DNA from: Bacillota bacterium
GTDB taxonomy: Bacteria; Bacillota; Clostridia; Acetivibrionales; DSM-1351
NCBI GenBank assembly: GCA_023444055.1
Contig: JAEZRV010000092.1
Coordinates: 7,288 to 71,287 of the forward strand
Length of the DNA stretch: 64,000 bases
Direction of reading: 5' to 3'
Part shown: positions 45,029-54,682 of the stretch, piece after piece
Layout of the letters: every line of letters begins with the position of its first letter
Position numbering within the stretch: position 1 is the stretch's first letter
Translations under genes and position numbers: made by a program
Notes under the pieces: generated by a model
What the model saw: only the letters and a program-made list of their open reading frames with translations
Told to the model about the DNA's origin: nothing
The model's database searches: none

Positions 45029-47146
45029 TTATCTTGTTAATTCAACTATATCCTTCTTTATGGTATTATCCTCTGTCTGTGCCTTGTTTAAATCAAAATA
45101 TTCTTTTAGTACATCACATGCAATTGGGGCAGTAAACGCACCTAATACACCTCTTTCAACAACAACTGCAACAGCTATTTCAGGATTATCAGCAGGAGCA
45201 TAGCATATAAACAATGCATTTGAAGAATGATTTGCCTCATTTCCTGTTTCAGCAGTTCCTGTTTTACCAGCAACCTTAATAGGTAGCAAGTCTACAAATG
45301 CAGATGATGCAGTTCCTCCTGGGTCTTCACTATTAGCAACCGCTTTCATTCCTTCTTGTATAATACCCATATTCTGTTTTTTAACTGGTAATATCTCATA
45401 CTCTGGCTTTGTTTCTGTAACTATTGAGCCATCATATTTTATTACCCTCTTAATAACATGGGGATTAAAACGCTTGCCACCATTAGCTATCGTTGCAGCG
45501 TAATTTGCTAACTGTATAGGTGTAAAGCTATTATACATCTGACCTATTGCTGATTGAGCCGTGTTAGTTTCTGTCCATGGATCAGGGTCAATTTTCGCTT
45601 TAAATTCTCTAGAAGAAATCGTACCCTTTTCCTCACCCAATAAATCAATTCCGGTTTTTTGCCCTAATCCAAACTTTGTAGCCCACTTTACAATATTATT
45701 TATTCCTACTTTATTACCTAGCACATAAAAATACGGGTTACTGGACTTTTGGATAGCCTGAATCATATTAACCCATCCTAAACCAGCTCTATATTGCCTG
45801 TATTCTATGGACTTAAGCAATAAATCTCCATACTGTACATAACCTTTATCAAAGTACTTTTCATATGGGTTAATTACCCCTTCCTCCAAACCTGCAATTC
45901 CAACAAGAGGCTTAAATGTTGAACCAGGTGCATAAAGACCTTTGATCGCTCTATTATACTCAGACGTTGTTGTATTTTTAGGATCATAAAGTGCACTTAT
46001 AGCCTTTTGTGCTTCTTTATCACTAGGATCGGCCAAAAATATTGAAGGGTCATAGCTTGGGTAACTAGCCAAAGCCAGGACATCGCCTGTTTTAACATCT
46101 AGTGCCACAACTGAACCGGCATATGCATCCTTATGATTTTGAGAGTTTTTCCTTTGTCTGATAATCGGAATATTTTTTTCAAGAGAATCCATTGCTGCTT
46201 TTTGAAGCCTCATGTCAATTGTCAAAACAACATCGCTTCCAGGCTTTACAGCTTCTTCACTAATAATTTTTGTTTTTCCGCTATCATCAACCTCGATTCT
46301 TCTATACCCATTAGTCCCTCTTAAGTATCCTTCAGCTTTAAGTTCTATTCCTGACTTGCCAATGATATCGTTCATGTTATAGTCTTCATCAGCATGCTCA
46401 GCCAAATCTTTTTCACTAACTGTCCTTACATATCCTAATAAATGAGCAGCATACTCAGCATCAACATACTTTCTGCTAGGGACAGTATCTACCAATGCTC
46501 CTGGAAACTCATTTATTCTTTCTTCGACCTCTGCAACTGTAGCGTTACTTATATTTTCTGCAATAACAGGATTCAATGAATTATAACCCATAATCTCAAA
46601 TCTCAGAGTCATAATTTTGTAGGCTTGCTCATCGGTATACTTTTCATCTATCTTAAAAGCTGTTTCTTTAAAATATTTGAATATATCCTCTGCTGAAGAT
46701 TCTTGATTGAATGCTTTAAGTGGATAACCTGTTACATTTCTTAAAACCTTGATTCTATCTTCACTTTTAGCAATAGCTGAACCAAATCCAATCGGATTAA
46801 ACGTCAAGTACTTAGAGAAAGAATTTCTGTAAGGATCACCATTTTTCTCTAATATTTTAGCTAGTTTTATTAAAATCCCATTTAACTTGTCTGTTGAAGC
46901 TTCTGTACTCATTAGCATCAGTGAATAGCTAGTTGAATTAGTAGCAATTGGAACTCCATATCTATCAAGGATATTTCCTCTTTCAGCCAAAATAGTTCTT
47001 GATTTTAAATTTATTGATTGAGATTGATTAAAATAATTTTCACCTTGAATCAGCTGAATATTCGCTAATTGATAAACAATTAATGCAAATATTAATACAA
47101 TAATTATACCTAAAATATTATATCTATCTTTAAAAAATTGTTTCAT
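45029..47146 (-). CDS. mrdA: penicillin-binding protein 2 (transpeptidase)
   Basis: ATG at 47146 (MKQFFKDRYNILGIIIV) gives 705 residues. An N-terminal membrane anchor (13-31) is followed by the dimerisation domain and the transpeptidase with SxxK in APGSTFKPL, SxN in QKSSNPYFY, and KTG in VAGKTGTAETG. It is the class B PBP of the elongation (rod) complex, working with MreBCD whose genes lie just upstream. The start was placed 7-8 bases after the leader hairpin's 3' arm; the in-frame ATG at 47158 (MGIKMKQF) is possible. Confidence 0.95.
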   Translation of the reverse strand: MKQFFKDRYNILGIIIVLIFALIVYQLANIQLIQGENYFNQSQSINLKSRTILAERGNILDRYGVPIATNSTSYSLMLMSTEASTDKLNGILIKLAKILEKNGDPYRNSFSKYLTFNPIGFGSAIAKSEDRIKVLRNVTGYPLKAFNQESSAEDIFKYFKETAFKIDEKYTDEQAYKIMTLRFEIMGYNSLNPVIAENISNATVAEVEERINEFPGALVDTVPSRKYVDAEYAAHLLGYVRTVSEKDLAEHADEDYNMNDIIGKSGIELKAEGYLRGTNGYRRIEVDDSGKTKIISEEAVKPGSDVVLTIDMRLQKAAMDSLEKNIPIIRQRKNSQNHKDAYAGSVVALDVKTGDVLALASYPSYDPSIFLADPSDKEAQKAISALYDPKNTTTSEYNRAIKGLYAPGSTFKPLVGIAGLEEGVINPYEKYFDKGYVQYGDLLLKSIEYRQYRAGLGWVNMIQAIQKSSNPYFYVLGNKVGINNIVKWATKFGLGQKTGIDLLGEEKGTISSREFKAKIDPDPWTETNTAQSAIGQMYNSFTPIQLANYAATIANGGKRFNPHVIKRVIKYDGSIVTETKPEYEILPVKKQNMGIIQEGMKAVANSEDPGGTASSAFVDLLPIKVAGKTGTAETGNEANHSSNALFICYAPADNPEIAVAVVVERGVLGAFTAPIACDVLKEYFDLNKAQTEDNTIKKDIVELTR

Positions 47147-47209
47147 TTTAATGCCCATGCCCATAATAAAATCGTTATAATATTGGCATGGTCTCAATCC
47201 CCCTCTTTT
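47147..47209 (-). promoter_or_regulatory. SD-hairpin-start leader, copy at mrdA
   Basis: An AGAGGGGG site (47199-47206) is followed by arm CCATGCC (47185-47191), pairing perfectly with GGCATGG (47155-47161). The mrdA ATG is 8 bases further on. The 5' arm starts a micro-ORF ATG-Pro-Ile-Leu-stop (47175-47189). Confidence 0.82.
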
Positions 47210-47266
47210 TACTCAACGTTTAGTTACTAACTTTACCAGCTTAATAATCATCAAAATTATATCTGT

Positions 47267-47779
47267 CTAGTATCTGTTTTTACCTTCGTAATAAAACCAC
47301 TTTTTGTTAATCTGAACAATCATTATAAACAGAACTATACCTAAAACACTATTAAGCAACGCTTCAGGTAAAATGATTGTTTTAAATGCCATTAAAAAAT
47401 CTACATTTTGCCCATATAAATAAGAGCTAGAAATCAAAGCTATTTCATATAAAATAGTTGAAACAAAAGTACATATAACCATAACTAAAATATTCTCTTT
47501 GAAAAACCTTTTATTTATGTTTCCTAATGAATACCCTAAGAACATTCCAAGCAATGCTTGAAAACCAAAAGTCATCCCTATCACTGCATCAAGGCATAAC
47601 CCAACTGAAAACCCTACTGCTGCACCATGAATTCTTCCCTCTAAAAGTGAAATACTCACAATTAAGATTATTACTATATTTGGAACAACCCCAAATATGC
47701 TTACGAAATTTAAAAATGTAACCTGAGCAATTACAAATGTGACTATGAGTATAATATAGAATACTATTTTATTTCTCAT
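47267..47779 (-). CDS. mreD: rod shape-determining protein MreD
   Basis: The 170-residue membrane protein has about five hydrophobic segments and the family centre LLEGRIHGAAVGFSVGLCLD. It links MreC to the rod complex. Start ATG overlaps the mreC stop by ATGA, so translation is coupled. Confidence 0.9.
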   Translation of the reverse strand: MRNKIVFYIILIVTFVIAQVTFLNFVSIFGVVPNIVIILIVSISLLEGRIHGAAVGFSVGLCLDAVIGMTFGFQALLGMFLGYSLGNINKRFFKENILVMVICTFVSTILYEIALISSSYLYGQNVDFLMAFKTIILPEALLNSVLGIVLFIMIVQINKKWFYYEGKNRY

Positions 47780-48651
47780 TTATCAGTAATCTCCATTTCT
47801 GAAGACATATCTTCGGCGCTATTATCTGATGATTCATTTTTTAGTATAACTACTTGGCTTAACCTTTTTAAGTCAACAGCGGGCTCTACAATTGCATATT
47901 TGTTGAGATCACTTTCCCCTTGTCTTACTTCTTTTACTGTTCCAATAATTATTCCCTTTGGATAAATTCCACCCATACCTGAAGTCTCAATTACGTCTCC
48001 TTGGGACAAATCTAAGTCAGCAGGAATATACTCAATCTTGCATAGTCCATCCTTTGAATATTTAGTATCACCTTTGACAACAACTAAATCTCCTGTTTTT
48101 GCTACTATCGCACTAGCTGCACTTCCATCCTCTATTATACTTATTATTTTTGAAGAAAATGGTTGGGTGGCGGAAACTTTGCCAACAAGCCCTTTACTTG
48201 TGATAACAGGCATATTATGACTGATCCCACCTGTGTATCCTTTGTCTGTCAAAAAGGTATTAAAAAAGTTACCAGAGTCTTTAGCAATAATATTAGCACC
48301 AACAAATTCAAATTCATCTAAATTACTTCTCATCTTCAGGACATTCCTTAAATCTTCATTTTCTTTTTTTAATCTTAAGTACTCTGTCCTCTCATTATTG
48401 AATTTGTCTATGGTTTCATTTAGTTTCTTGTTTTCAGCTCTCAGTTTTTCAACATCATTAAATAAGCCGACACCTTCCTCAATCTGTCGATCGGCATATG
48501 AAAAAACTTTGCTAACGGAAGTAAATGGTACTGAAATGATATCTCCAAACAAATTTATACTACTATGTGGATTCACCGACAGCCCAATACACACAATTAG
48601 AACTAATGTAATTATAATTATTATTAATGACTTACTTGTAAATAACCTCAA
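47776..48651 (-). CDS. mreC: rod shape-determining protein MreC
   Basis: The start is TTG at 48651, 10 bases after GAGAGGAG; an upstream in-frame ATG at 48678 overlaps that site and is poor. The protein has 291 residues. It has a membrane anchor (LIIIIITLVLIVCIGLSV), a coiled coil (VEKLRAENKKLNETIDKFNNE) and a beta-barrel half (GLVGKVSATQPFSSKIISIIEDGS). It acts outside the membrane to couple MreB and PBP2. It overlaps mreD. Confidence 0.93.
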   Translation of the reverse strand: MRLFTSKSLIIIIITLVLIVCIGLSVNPHSSINLFGDIISVPFTSVSKVFSYADRQIEEGVGLFNDVEKLRAENKKLNETIDKFNNERTEYLRLKKENEDLRNVLKMRSNLDEFEFVGANIIAKDSGNFFNTFLTDKGYTGGISHNMPVITSKGLVGKVSATQPFSSKIISIIEDGSAASAIVAKTGDLVVVKGDTKYSKDGLCKIEYIPADLDLSQGDVIETSGMGGIYPKGIIIGTVKEVRQGESDLNKYAIVEPAVDLKRLSQVVILKNESSDNSAEDMSSEMEITDK

Positions 48652-48732
48652 GGAATTACTTCTCCTCTCTAAACACATTTATAAACTTTTAAAACCCCTT
48701 TATTTGTTTTTATATTTCTTTCAACCTTACAC

Positions 48733-49755
48733 TTATTTTAGTCTTGAAGGTGAAATTAAAACCTTCCTCAAAGTTTCAATTTCTTCAAGTACCTTAGCTG
48801 TACCAAGCGCAACACAATCCAATGGATTTTCTGCAATTGAAACAGGCATTCCGGTCTCTTGCATAATCAATTTATCAAGACCATCAAGTAAAGCTCCCCC
48901 ACCAGTTAACATAATACCTTTATCCATAATATCAGAGGCAAGCTCAGGTGGAGTTTTTTCTAGAGTAACCTTGATTGAATCTATAATTGAATTAACGGGC
49001 TCCTTTAAAGCCTCATTTATTTCAGATGAAGTTATCTCAATATTTTTAGGCAAACCTGTTATTAAATCTCTTCCCCTTATTTCCATCTTTTCTTCTTTAG
49101 TTTTAGGAAAAGCACCGCCTATTTTGATTTTAATCTGTTCAGCAGAACGTTCTCCAATCATTAAACTGTATTCCTTCTTAATATAGTGTGTAATAGCATC
49201 ATCTAATTCATCACCCGCAACTCTTAGAGATTGACTTGTAACAATTCCTCCCAAAGATATAACTGCAACCTCGCTAGTTCCACCACCAATATCTACAACC
49301 ATACTTCCTGAAGGCTCTTCAACAGGCAAGTTAGCACCTATTGCAGCTGCCATTGGCTCTTCAATTAAGTATGCTTCTTTAGCTCCAGCCTGAAGTGTAG
49401 CATCCTCAACTGCTCTCTTTTCAACCTCTGTAACACCAGATGGTACACAAATAACTACTCTTGGCTTACTGAACACACCATTTGATACGGCTTTCTTAAT
49501 AAAATACTTTATCATACTCTGTGTTACATCAAAATCAGCTATAACACCATCTTTCATTGGTCTAATAGCTACAATATTTCCTGGTGTACGACCAATCATC
49601 TCTTTTGCTGCTTCTCCCACTGCCAAAACATCGCTAGTTTTAGCATTAACTGCAACAACAGATGGTTCTCTAACCACTATTCCTCTACCTTTAACATGAA
49701 CTATTGTATTAGCAGTTCCTAAATCTATCCCTATATCTTTTGCTAAAAAACTCAT
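48733..49755 (-). CDS. mreB: actin-like rod shape protein MreB
   Basis: The 340-residue protein has the phosphate 1 loop [11 protein letters not shown] (11-21), phosphate 2 region [15 protein letters not shown] and the adenosine loop [16 protein letters not shown]. It forms membrane-bound filaments that guide elongation-type wall synthesis. ATG has AGGAGGAAATTATA before it. It begins the mreBCD-mrdA-minCDE series, and radC lies 30 bp upstream. Confidence 0.97.
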   Translation of the reverse strand: MSFLAKDIGIDLGTANTIVHVKGRGIVVREPSVVAVNAKTSDVLAVGEAAKEMIGRTPGNIVAIRPMKDGVIADFDVTQSMIKYFIKKAVSNGVFSKPRVVICVPSGVTEVEKRAVEDATLQAGAKEAYLIEEPMAAAIGANLPVEEPSGSMVVDIGGGTSEVAVISLGGIVTSQSLRVAGDELDDAITHYIKKEYSLMIGERSAEQIKIKIGGAFPKTKEEKMEIRGRDLITGLPKNIEITSSEINEALKEPVNSIIDSIKVTLEKTPPELASDIMDKGIMLTGGGALLDGLDKLIMQETGMPVSIAENPLDCVALGTAKVLEEIETLRKVLISPSRLK

Positions 49756-49785
49756 TATAATTTCCTCCTGTTAAATAACTAAATG

Positions 49786-50475
49786 TTACATAATTCCTTT
49801 ATCTTTAAAGCTAATGTATTTTTTATCACCTATTATTATGTGATCTAGTACTCTTATTCCCAAAATATCCCCAGCTTCTTCAAGTCTTTGCGTCGTTTTA
49901 ATATCCTCTGTACTGGGATTTGGATCACCGCTGGGGTGATTATGTACAAAAACAATACTATTACAGCCACATTTTATGGCTTCACTAAATACTTCTCTAG
50001 GATGAACTATTGAAGAATTTAAGCTTCCTACAGAAACATCCACAATTTTAATGACTTGATTTTTCGTATCAAGTAAAAGTGCCTTAAATATCTCTTTCTT
50101 TAAGTAACGCATTTCTTCCATCATAAGGGTGCTAACATCACTAGCACTCTTTATTACATGATGCACCATTCCGTCACTTGATGCAATTCTTTTCGATAAT
50201 TCAAGTACAGCTTTTATTTGAATAGCTTTCACTTTACCTATTCCTTTTACCTGCATTAACTGCTCAATAGATAAATCATTTAACGATGATAATCTTCCAT
50301 CATGGGATAATTTTAGAACATGCTGTGCTAGTTCGACTGCTGTATATGATTTTGTACCTGTCTTTATAATTACAGCAAGCAGTTCTGCATTTGATAAATG
50401 CTCCGAGCCTATCACTTCGAGTTTTTCATATGGTCTTTCACATAAAGGAAGTTCTTTAATTTTCAATCTGTTCAT
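49786..50475 (-). CDS. radC: DNA repair protein RadC
   Basis: The 229-residue protein has a helix-hairpin-helix at the N-terminus (LMQVKGIGKVKAIQIKAVLEL) and a JAB/MPN metal site, VFVHNHPSGDPNPSTED (near 171-188). Its exact role is unsettled; a true repair function is doubted. ATG has AGGGGAAAAAG before it. It lies between maf and mreB, the usual order in Firmicutes. Confidence 0.95.
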   Translation of the reverse strand: MNRLKIKELPLCERPYEKLEVIGSEHLSNAELLAVIIKTGTKSYTAVELAQHVLKLSHDGRLSSLNDLSIEQLMQVKGIGKVKAIQIKAVLELSKRIASSDGMVHHVIKSASDVSTLMMEEMRYLKKEIFKALLLDTKNQVIKIVDVSVGSLNSSIVHPREVFSEAIKCGCNSIVFVHNHPSGDPNPSTEDIKTTQRLEEAGDILGIRVLDHIIIGDKKYISFKDKGIM

Positions 50476-50572
50476 CTTTTTCCCCTATTTAATAATGCTA
50501 CACTTTATAATACTACATTTTTATTCACAACCCAACATCTGTTAATAACCCAACGTTGCAATGTTAAAGGTA

Positions 50573-51205
50573 TCACTCTATATTCTTAAGATTAATTTTA
50601 TATCCTAATTTATCTAACATACATGATAATTTAAAGATTGGCAACCCCATAACATTAAAATAACATCCATCAATTTTTTCAACAAGTAATGAGCCATATC
50701 CTTGTATCCCGTATGAACCGGCTTTATCAAAAGGCTCATTTGTTGAAATATATTCATTTATAAATTCATCTGATATGTCAGCTATTTTTACCCTAGTCAT
50801 TTCATAATCACAAATGCATTTCTTATCGCTAGTGCTAAATAAGCAAAGGCCAGTCAGAACTTGATGCCACTCACCTTTAAGGCTGCTCAGCATGTAAAAA
50901 GCATCAATCTCATTTTTAGGTTTGCCAAGCATTTTATTATCTTTGACAACTATGGTATCAGCACCAATAACAATGCAATCATCCTTAATTTGAGATGCTA
51001 CATCATTACACTTCTGGCTGGCCAAAGACATGGCAACCTGAAATGGTTCTAATGTATTGTCTATAACTTCATCTACGGATGATGGTACCACTTCGAAATT
51101 CAACCCAATTTGTTTTAATAACTGCTGTCTTCTAGGAGACGCTGACGCTAAAATAATATTTTCCACATTCTCACCATTATTTATATTGATTTTTTTATTA
51201 ACCAT
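50573..51205 (-). CDS. maf: Maf/YhdE nucleotide pyrophosphatase
   Basis: It hydrolyses non-canonical or UTP/dTTP-type nucleoside triphosphates. ATG at 51205 (MVNKKININNGENVEN) has AAAGGT at 9 bases; a GTG just before NIILASAS is also possible and would match family length better. The motif ILASASPRRQQLLKQIGL, VIGADTIVVKDNKMLGKP and the Asp in PFDKAGSYGIQGYGS are present. It heads the shape cluster, divergent from mecA. Confidence 0.9.
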   Translation of the reverse strand: MVNKKININNGENVENIILASASPRRQQLLKQIGLNFEVVPSSVDEVIDNTLEPFQVAMSLASQKCNDVASQIKDDCIVIGADTIVVKDNKMLGKPKNEIDAFYMLSSLKGEWHQVLTGLCLFSTSDKKCICDYEMTRVKIADISDEFINEYISTNEPFDKAGSYGIQGYGSLLVEKIDGCYFNVMGLPIFKLSCMLDKLGYKINLKNIE

Positions 51206-51468
51206 ACCAAATACAACCTTTACCATTATATATTTTTGTAGCTAATATTTCAAACATAAACTAAATTGTTTCATACTTTTATTATATTATTTGCCAATTC
51301 GTAAACTATTAGTTATGATAAATATGGATTTATTTGTATAGATTACATGTTTTGTAATGAATAATTAATAGAAATATTGCTTCTCATTTTGCTTTTTTGG
51401 AAGTATAATATAATAAATTAACAAAATTATAATAGTTATAAAAATAATTCATGTGAGTTGGTGATTAT

Positions 51469-52089
51469 ATGAGAATAGAAAAAGTTAATGAAAACGTATT
51501 GCGAGTTACTATTACTCTCAGTGATCTCGAAGAAAGAAATATTGATTTAGGCTCTTTGAATTATAATTCGCCTGCAGCTCAAGAATTATTTTGGGATATG
51601 ATGGAGAGAGCTGAAGAAGAATATGGTTTCGCATCACATGATTCTCAACTCATTTTTGAGGCTTCACCTGAAAATGAGGACGGTTTTGTAGTAACCATCA
51701 CAAAGGTAGATTCTGACGGTGAGTTTGAGTCAATACAGAAGTATATAAAAAGTAAATATAAAAATTCCGAGTTGAGGCAAAAGAAAAAGAAAAGTAAAGT
51801 TTGTTCTGCTTTAAAGATATATTGCTTTGAATCTATAGAAGATTTATGTAAGCTATCAAAGCGTATTTGCTCGTATTATAAAGGAGAAAGCTCATTAATA
51901 AAATGCAAAGACAGCTATTATCTTTTATTAACTGGAAGTTCTGCATCGTCTTCACAATCGTTAGATATTTTTATGTGTGAATATTCTACTCAGATTACAA
52001 ATGTTAGTTTCTTTGAAGGATATTTAAATGAATATGGTGAAAAAATCATTGAAGATAATGCATTACAAACTTTGAATACTTATTTTTAA
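51469..52089 (+). CDS. mecA: adaptor protein MecA
   Basis: The 206-residue protein matches MecA at the N-terminus (MRIEKVNENVLRVTITLSDLEERNI, SPAAQELFWDMMERAEEEYGF) and has the C-terminal domain fold that binds ClpC (about 110-200). MecA presents substrates such as ComK to ClpCP. The ATG has TTGGTGAT before it. Single gene; the 97-bp element after it may end its transcript. Confidence 0.87.
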   Translation: MRIEKVNENVLRVTITLSDLEERNIDLGSLNYNSPAAQELFWDMMERAEEEYGFASHDSQLIFEASPENEDGFVVTITKVDSDGEFESIQKYIKSKYKNSELRQKKKKSKVCSALKIYCFESIEDLCKLSKRICSYYKGESSLIKCKDSYYLLLTGSSASSSQSLDIFMCEYSTQITNVSFFEGYLNEYGEKIIEDNALQTLNTYF

Positions 52090-52149
52090 TCTTAAATACA
52101 TTGTAGCAAAAACTTAAACCAAACTACTATTTATTATATTAATAAAAAC

Positions 52150-52246
52150 GGGCTGTTTCAAAACTTCTTTTAACGACATTATGTAGTATAGGTTAGAAAA
52201 ACCTATAGAAAATATATAGTTGTTAAGATACATTTTGCGACAGCCT
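52150..52246. mobile_element. 97-bp MITE-like element
   Basis: Ends are GGGCTGTTTCAAAA and its near-complement TTTTGCGACAGCCT (14 bp, three or four mismatches). The interior is A/T-rich with a TAGGTT/AACCTA hairpin (52188-52205). It lies in the gap between the convergent mecA and PRC-barrel genes. The ends are close to those of the 338-bp element (CTGTTGCAAAAC), so both may be moved by related transposases. Confidence 0.6.
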
Positions 52247-52253
52247 CTATCTA

Positions 52254-53036
52254 TTATCTATTATTCATTACCAATTCAATAATCTTGTCATATGCCTTAG
52301 CTATTTCAAAAACTTCATCGTCAATTACAGTGTTTTCTTCTATTAAAACACTTCCATCCTCATCATATATAGTTTTTGTAGTAGTTTTCCCATTTAAGTA
52401 CTCTTTATGTTTTGTTTCCATCATTTCAGAAACATCTTCAGTAGTAGCTTCATTTGACTCAGAATTTATATCATTTTCATTAGTTTCTAAAACCTTTTTA
52501 CCTATATCAGAATTTTCGTTTTCCTTATCTAAAAGAGCTGCATCGTCTAAAAGTGTTGACTCAACATTATCTTTAACAACCACTAAATTCTTGCCGAATG
52601 TAATAATACTATCACGGGGAATAATTCTTATATTCTTTTGTGTTATATCAGCTATAAATTCAAGCCCAATAATTGAGCAATTATCATCTTCGTTTACATA
52701 TATATCCCCAATTTCACCAATTAAGCGACCTTTTTTAGTCAATACTTTTGTGCCCTTAACTTGAATATTCTTTTGAATAAGATCAATAGCAGCAGGTATT
52801 CTACTTATGTCGCTTATAGCATCCTCATTTTCAATTGTTAATGCGTACTCACCAATGCCAAGAACATATTCTGTAGGAATTACTTTTGCACTAAGTATTT
52901 GAATCCCACTATCAACAACTACATAATCTACTGCTCCTTTATCCGCATTAATTATAACTGCTTTTACTTTACCGACCTCAATCCCATCTGATATTGTAAT
53001 TATAGGTAAACCAATTATTTCTTTCGACTTTTTCAT
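52254..53036 (-). CDS. PRC-barrel domain protein
   Basis: The 260-residue protein has two PRC barrels: residues about 1-75 (EIIGLPIITISDGIEVGKVKAVII) and about 90-165 (GTKVLTKKGRLIGEIGDIYVNEDDNC). A charged, Glu/Asn-rich tail follows. PRC barrels act in RNA processing (RimM) and in photosynthetic reaction-centre assembly; the role of this double-barrel type in clostridia is unknown. ATG has GAGGAGGTCTTTTTTA before it. It follows the TPR membrane protein gene by about 120 bp. Confidence 0.85.
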   Translation of the reverse strand: MKKSKEIIGLPIITISDGIEVGKVKAVIINADKGAVDYVVVDSGIQILSAKVIPTEYVLGIGEYALTIENEDAISDISRIPAAIDLIQKNIQVKGTKVLTKKGRLIGEIGDIYVNEDDNCSIIGLEFIADITQKNIRIIPRDSIITFGKNLVVVKDNVESTLLDDAALLDKENENSDIGKKVLETNENDINSESNEATTEDVSEMMETKHKEYLNGKTTTKTIYDEDGSVLIEENTVIDDEVFEIAKAYDKIIELVMNNR

Positions 53037-53086
53037 TAAAAAAGACCTCCTCAGAATTCCAAAAAAATCCTATTCATATTTATTTT

Positions 53087-53154
53087 AGCGAGCTTCGCTC
53101 AATCGCCACATATGTAACGATTTAAAATCGTGGTTTTACATTTTAAATGCAAAT
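53087..53154 (-). repeat. dispersed 3'-UTR repeat, copy 2
   Basis: Right after the stop of the gene above, the minus strand reads TTGCATTTAAAATGTAAAACC, then TCGTTACATATGTGGCGATT and AGCGAAGCTCGCT. The same layout as at 26519-26587, again directly after a minus-strand stop codon. Confidence 0.6.
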
Positions 53155-54290
53155 TAGTCTAAGCAATTCATAATTTCCTTTTTGACTTCAGGTTTAATTA
53201 CATTTCCATATTTACTAGCTAAAGATTCTAATATACTTTTAGCCAATTCATTTAAGCCAAGCTGCTTATACAGAGCACAAACATCTAATACAATCCAGAA
53301 TACCGTCTCACTATCAGGCTGCTGTTGCAATGCCTTCAAATAGTACTTAATAGCTTCTTCCTTCTTATTATCACTCTTGTTTTGAAGAGCTTTAAGAACT
53401 AGAGATTTTGCATCGCTCACATCCATTGTTGATGATTCATTTAGTTCCGCTTCTAATTCTGCTTCTAGTTCCGCTTCTAGTTCTGCTTCTAGTTCCGGAA
53501 TTTGTTCATTTCTTTCTGCTATACCAATATCTGTCACTTCGGTTTCTGTAGCACTAAATCCTACTGTATTGTCCTCCGGTACTTCGGTCTGAGCAATTAA
53601 ATCTTCCGTAACATTTTTATTTAAATAATTAAATGCATTTTCTTCTTCAACATCAGATATATTAGGAGTTAATATTTCTTCATCGTCTAAAGTTACCAAG
53701 TTGTCACAGACACTATCTATACTTTCTATAGTTTTATCGACACAATCTAAATCTTGAGAACAATCTTCAACTACATAATTTGCTTCTTCTAAGCTCTCAT
53801 TACAATCACTAAAATCATCAAGAGTAACATTATGCAGAGTATTATCAATAACTAATTCTTGTTTTTCTTCTATTCCCATTGTATCAATATTTTGTTCAGT
53901 GTCAACTGGTTTTTTGAATATGTTTTCTACATTATCGGACTTAATTTTAGCTATTGTCCTATCAATCACTGCACAGCAATCAATAGCAATCACTTTATTA
54001 GGTATAACCAATGAAACAATTAAGCTAATCATTAATATTAAAATCAAGAAAATAACTAACACGATTAGTACAGATATAATAAAAGCTAAACTTTTATTCA
54101 CAAATATACTTTCTTTTAATAAAATCATTACTGACTCAAAGACTGGTAAAAATGTAACTTTCAAAAGTACAGCGCCAAGTGAAATTGAAATCAACATACC
54201 TAGATTTAATTCTTTTGCTCTATATAACAAATAAAAAGCAACTAGAGGGGTAACTATAATAATAAAAGCCGGAATCCCATTATAAGACAT
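53154..54290 (-). CDS. membrane protein with acidic linker, Glu-Leu-Glu-Ala repeats and TPR-like end
   Basis: ATG at 54290 (MSYNGIPAFIIIVTPLV) follows GGAGGCGCTT, giving 378 residues. Three membrane segments occupy about 1-105. A very acidic stretch (about 130-280) follows, with a run of four and a half ELEA units around 265-290. The C-terminal 80 residues (AKSLVLKALQNKSDNKKEEAIKYYLKALQQQPDSETVFWIVLDVCALYKQLG) have TPR character. It may be a scaffold that docks cytoplasmic partners by the TPR. The family is not recognised. Confidence 0.72.
   Translation of the reverse strand: MSYNGIPAFIIIVTPLVAFYLLYRAKELNLGMLISISLGAVLLKVTFLPVFESVMILLKESIFVNKSLAFIISVLIVLVIFLILILMISLIVSLVIPNKVIAIDCCAVIDRTIAKIKSDNVENIFKKPVDTEQNIDTMGIEEKQELVIDNTLHNVTLDDFSDCNESLEEANYVVEDCSQDLDCVDKTIESIDSVCDNLVTLDDEEILTPNISDVEEENAFNYLNKNVTEDLIAQTEVPEDNTVGFSATETEVTDIGIAERNEQIPELEAELEAELEAELEAELNESSTMDVSDAKSLVLKALQNKSDNKKEEAIKYYLKALQQQPDSETVFWIVLDVCALYKQLGLNELAKSILESLASKYGNVIKPEVKKEIMNCLD
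53444..53496 (-). repeat. 12-bp coding minisatellite (Glu-Leu-Glu-Ala)
   Basis: About 4.5 copies of a 12-bp unit alternate TTCCGCTTCTAG and TTCTGCTTCTAG on the + strand. It is in frame in the membrane/TPR gene and codes (ELEA)n. Copy number changes by 12 bp would keep the frame. Confidence 0.85.
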
Positions 54291-54534
54291 AAGCGCCTCC
54301 ACATTAGTATATCTCTTTATATCTTCTTTTAAAAAAATCATCAAACTAACTAATTCAAGTATATTCGTGGTTCTGTAACAAAAATCCCACTTATTTGACT
54401 GATGTTATCATAGTGCAGTTACTCGGCATATGTTAACATTTTACCGCTTATTTTGCTTATTTGCATCTTTATTTATAACTTTTTATTTATGAATTTATAA
54501 ATGGATATATAATCCTTATGTAATTAGACATTCC

Positions 54535-54625
54535 AGCAAAATATAAAAGCTTGTAGCTCGTACCTCTAAACATTGAATTTTTCGATTAAACCTTTGAGTA
54601 GTTCACAACTACAAGCCATTTATAT
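54535..54625 (-). terminator. long inverted repeat downstream of dehydrogenase
   Basis: On the minus strand GGCTTGTAG (near 54617) pairs with CTACAAGC (near 54550), followed by TTTTATATTTT. The GGCTTGTAG block also occurs as a direct copy at about 54660-54670. The rest of 54291-54682 shows nothing else clear. Confidence 0.55.
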
Positions 54626-54682
54626 CTTCCTTAGACTTACTATAATATAATAAACTTCTACAAGCCATTATATAATCAATTT

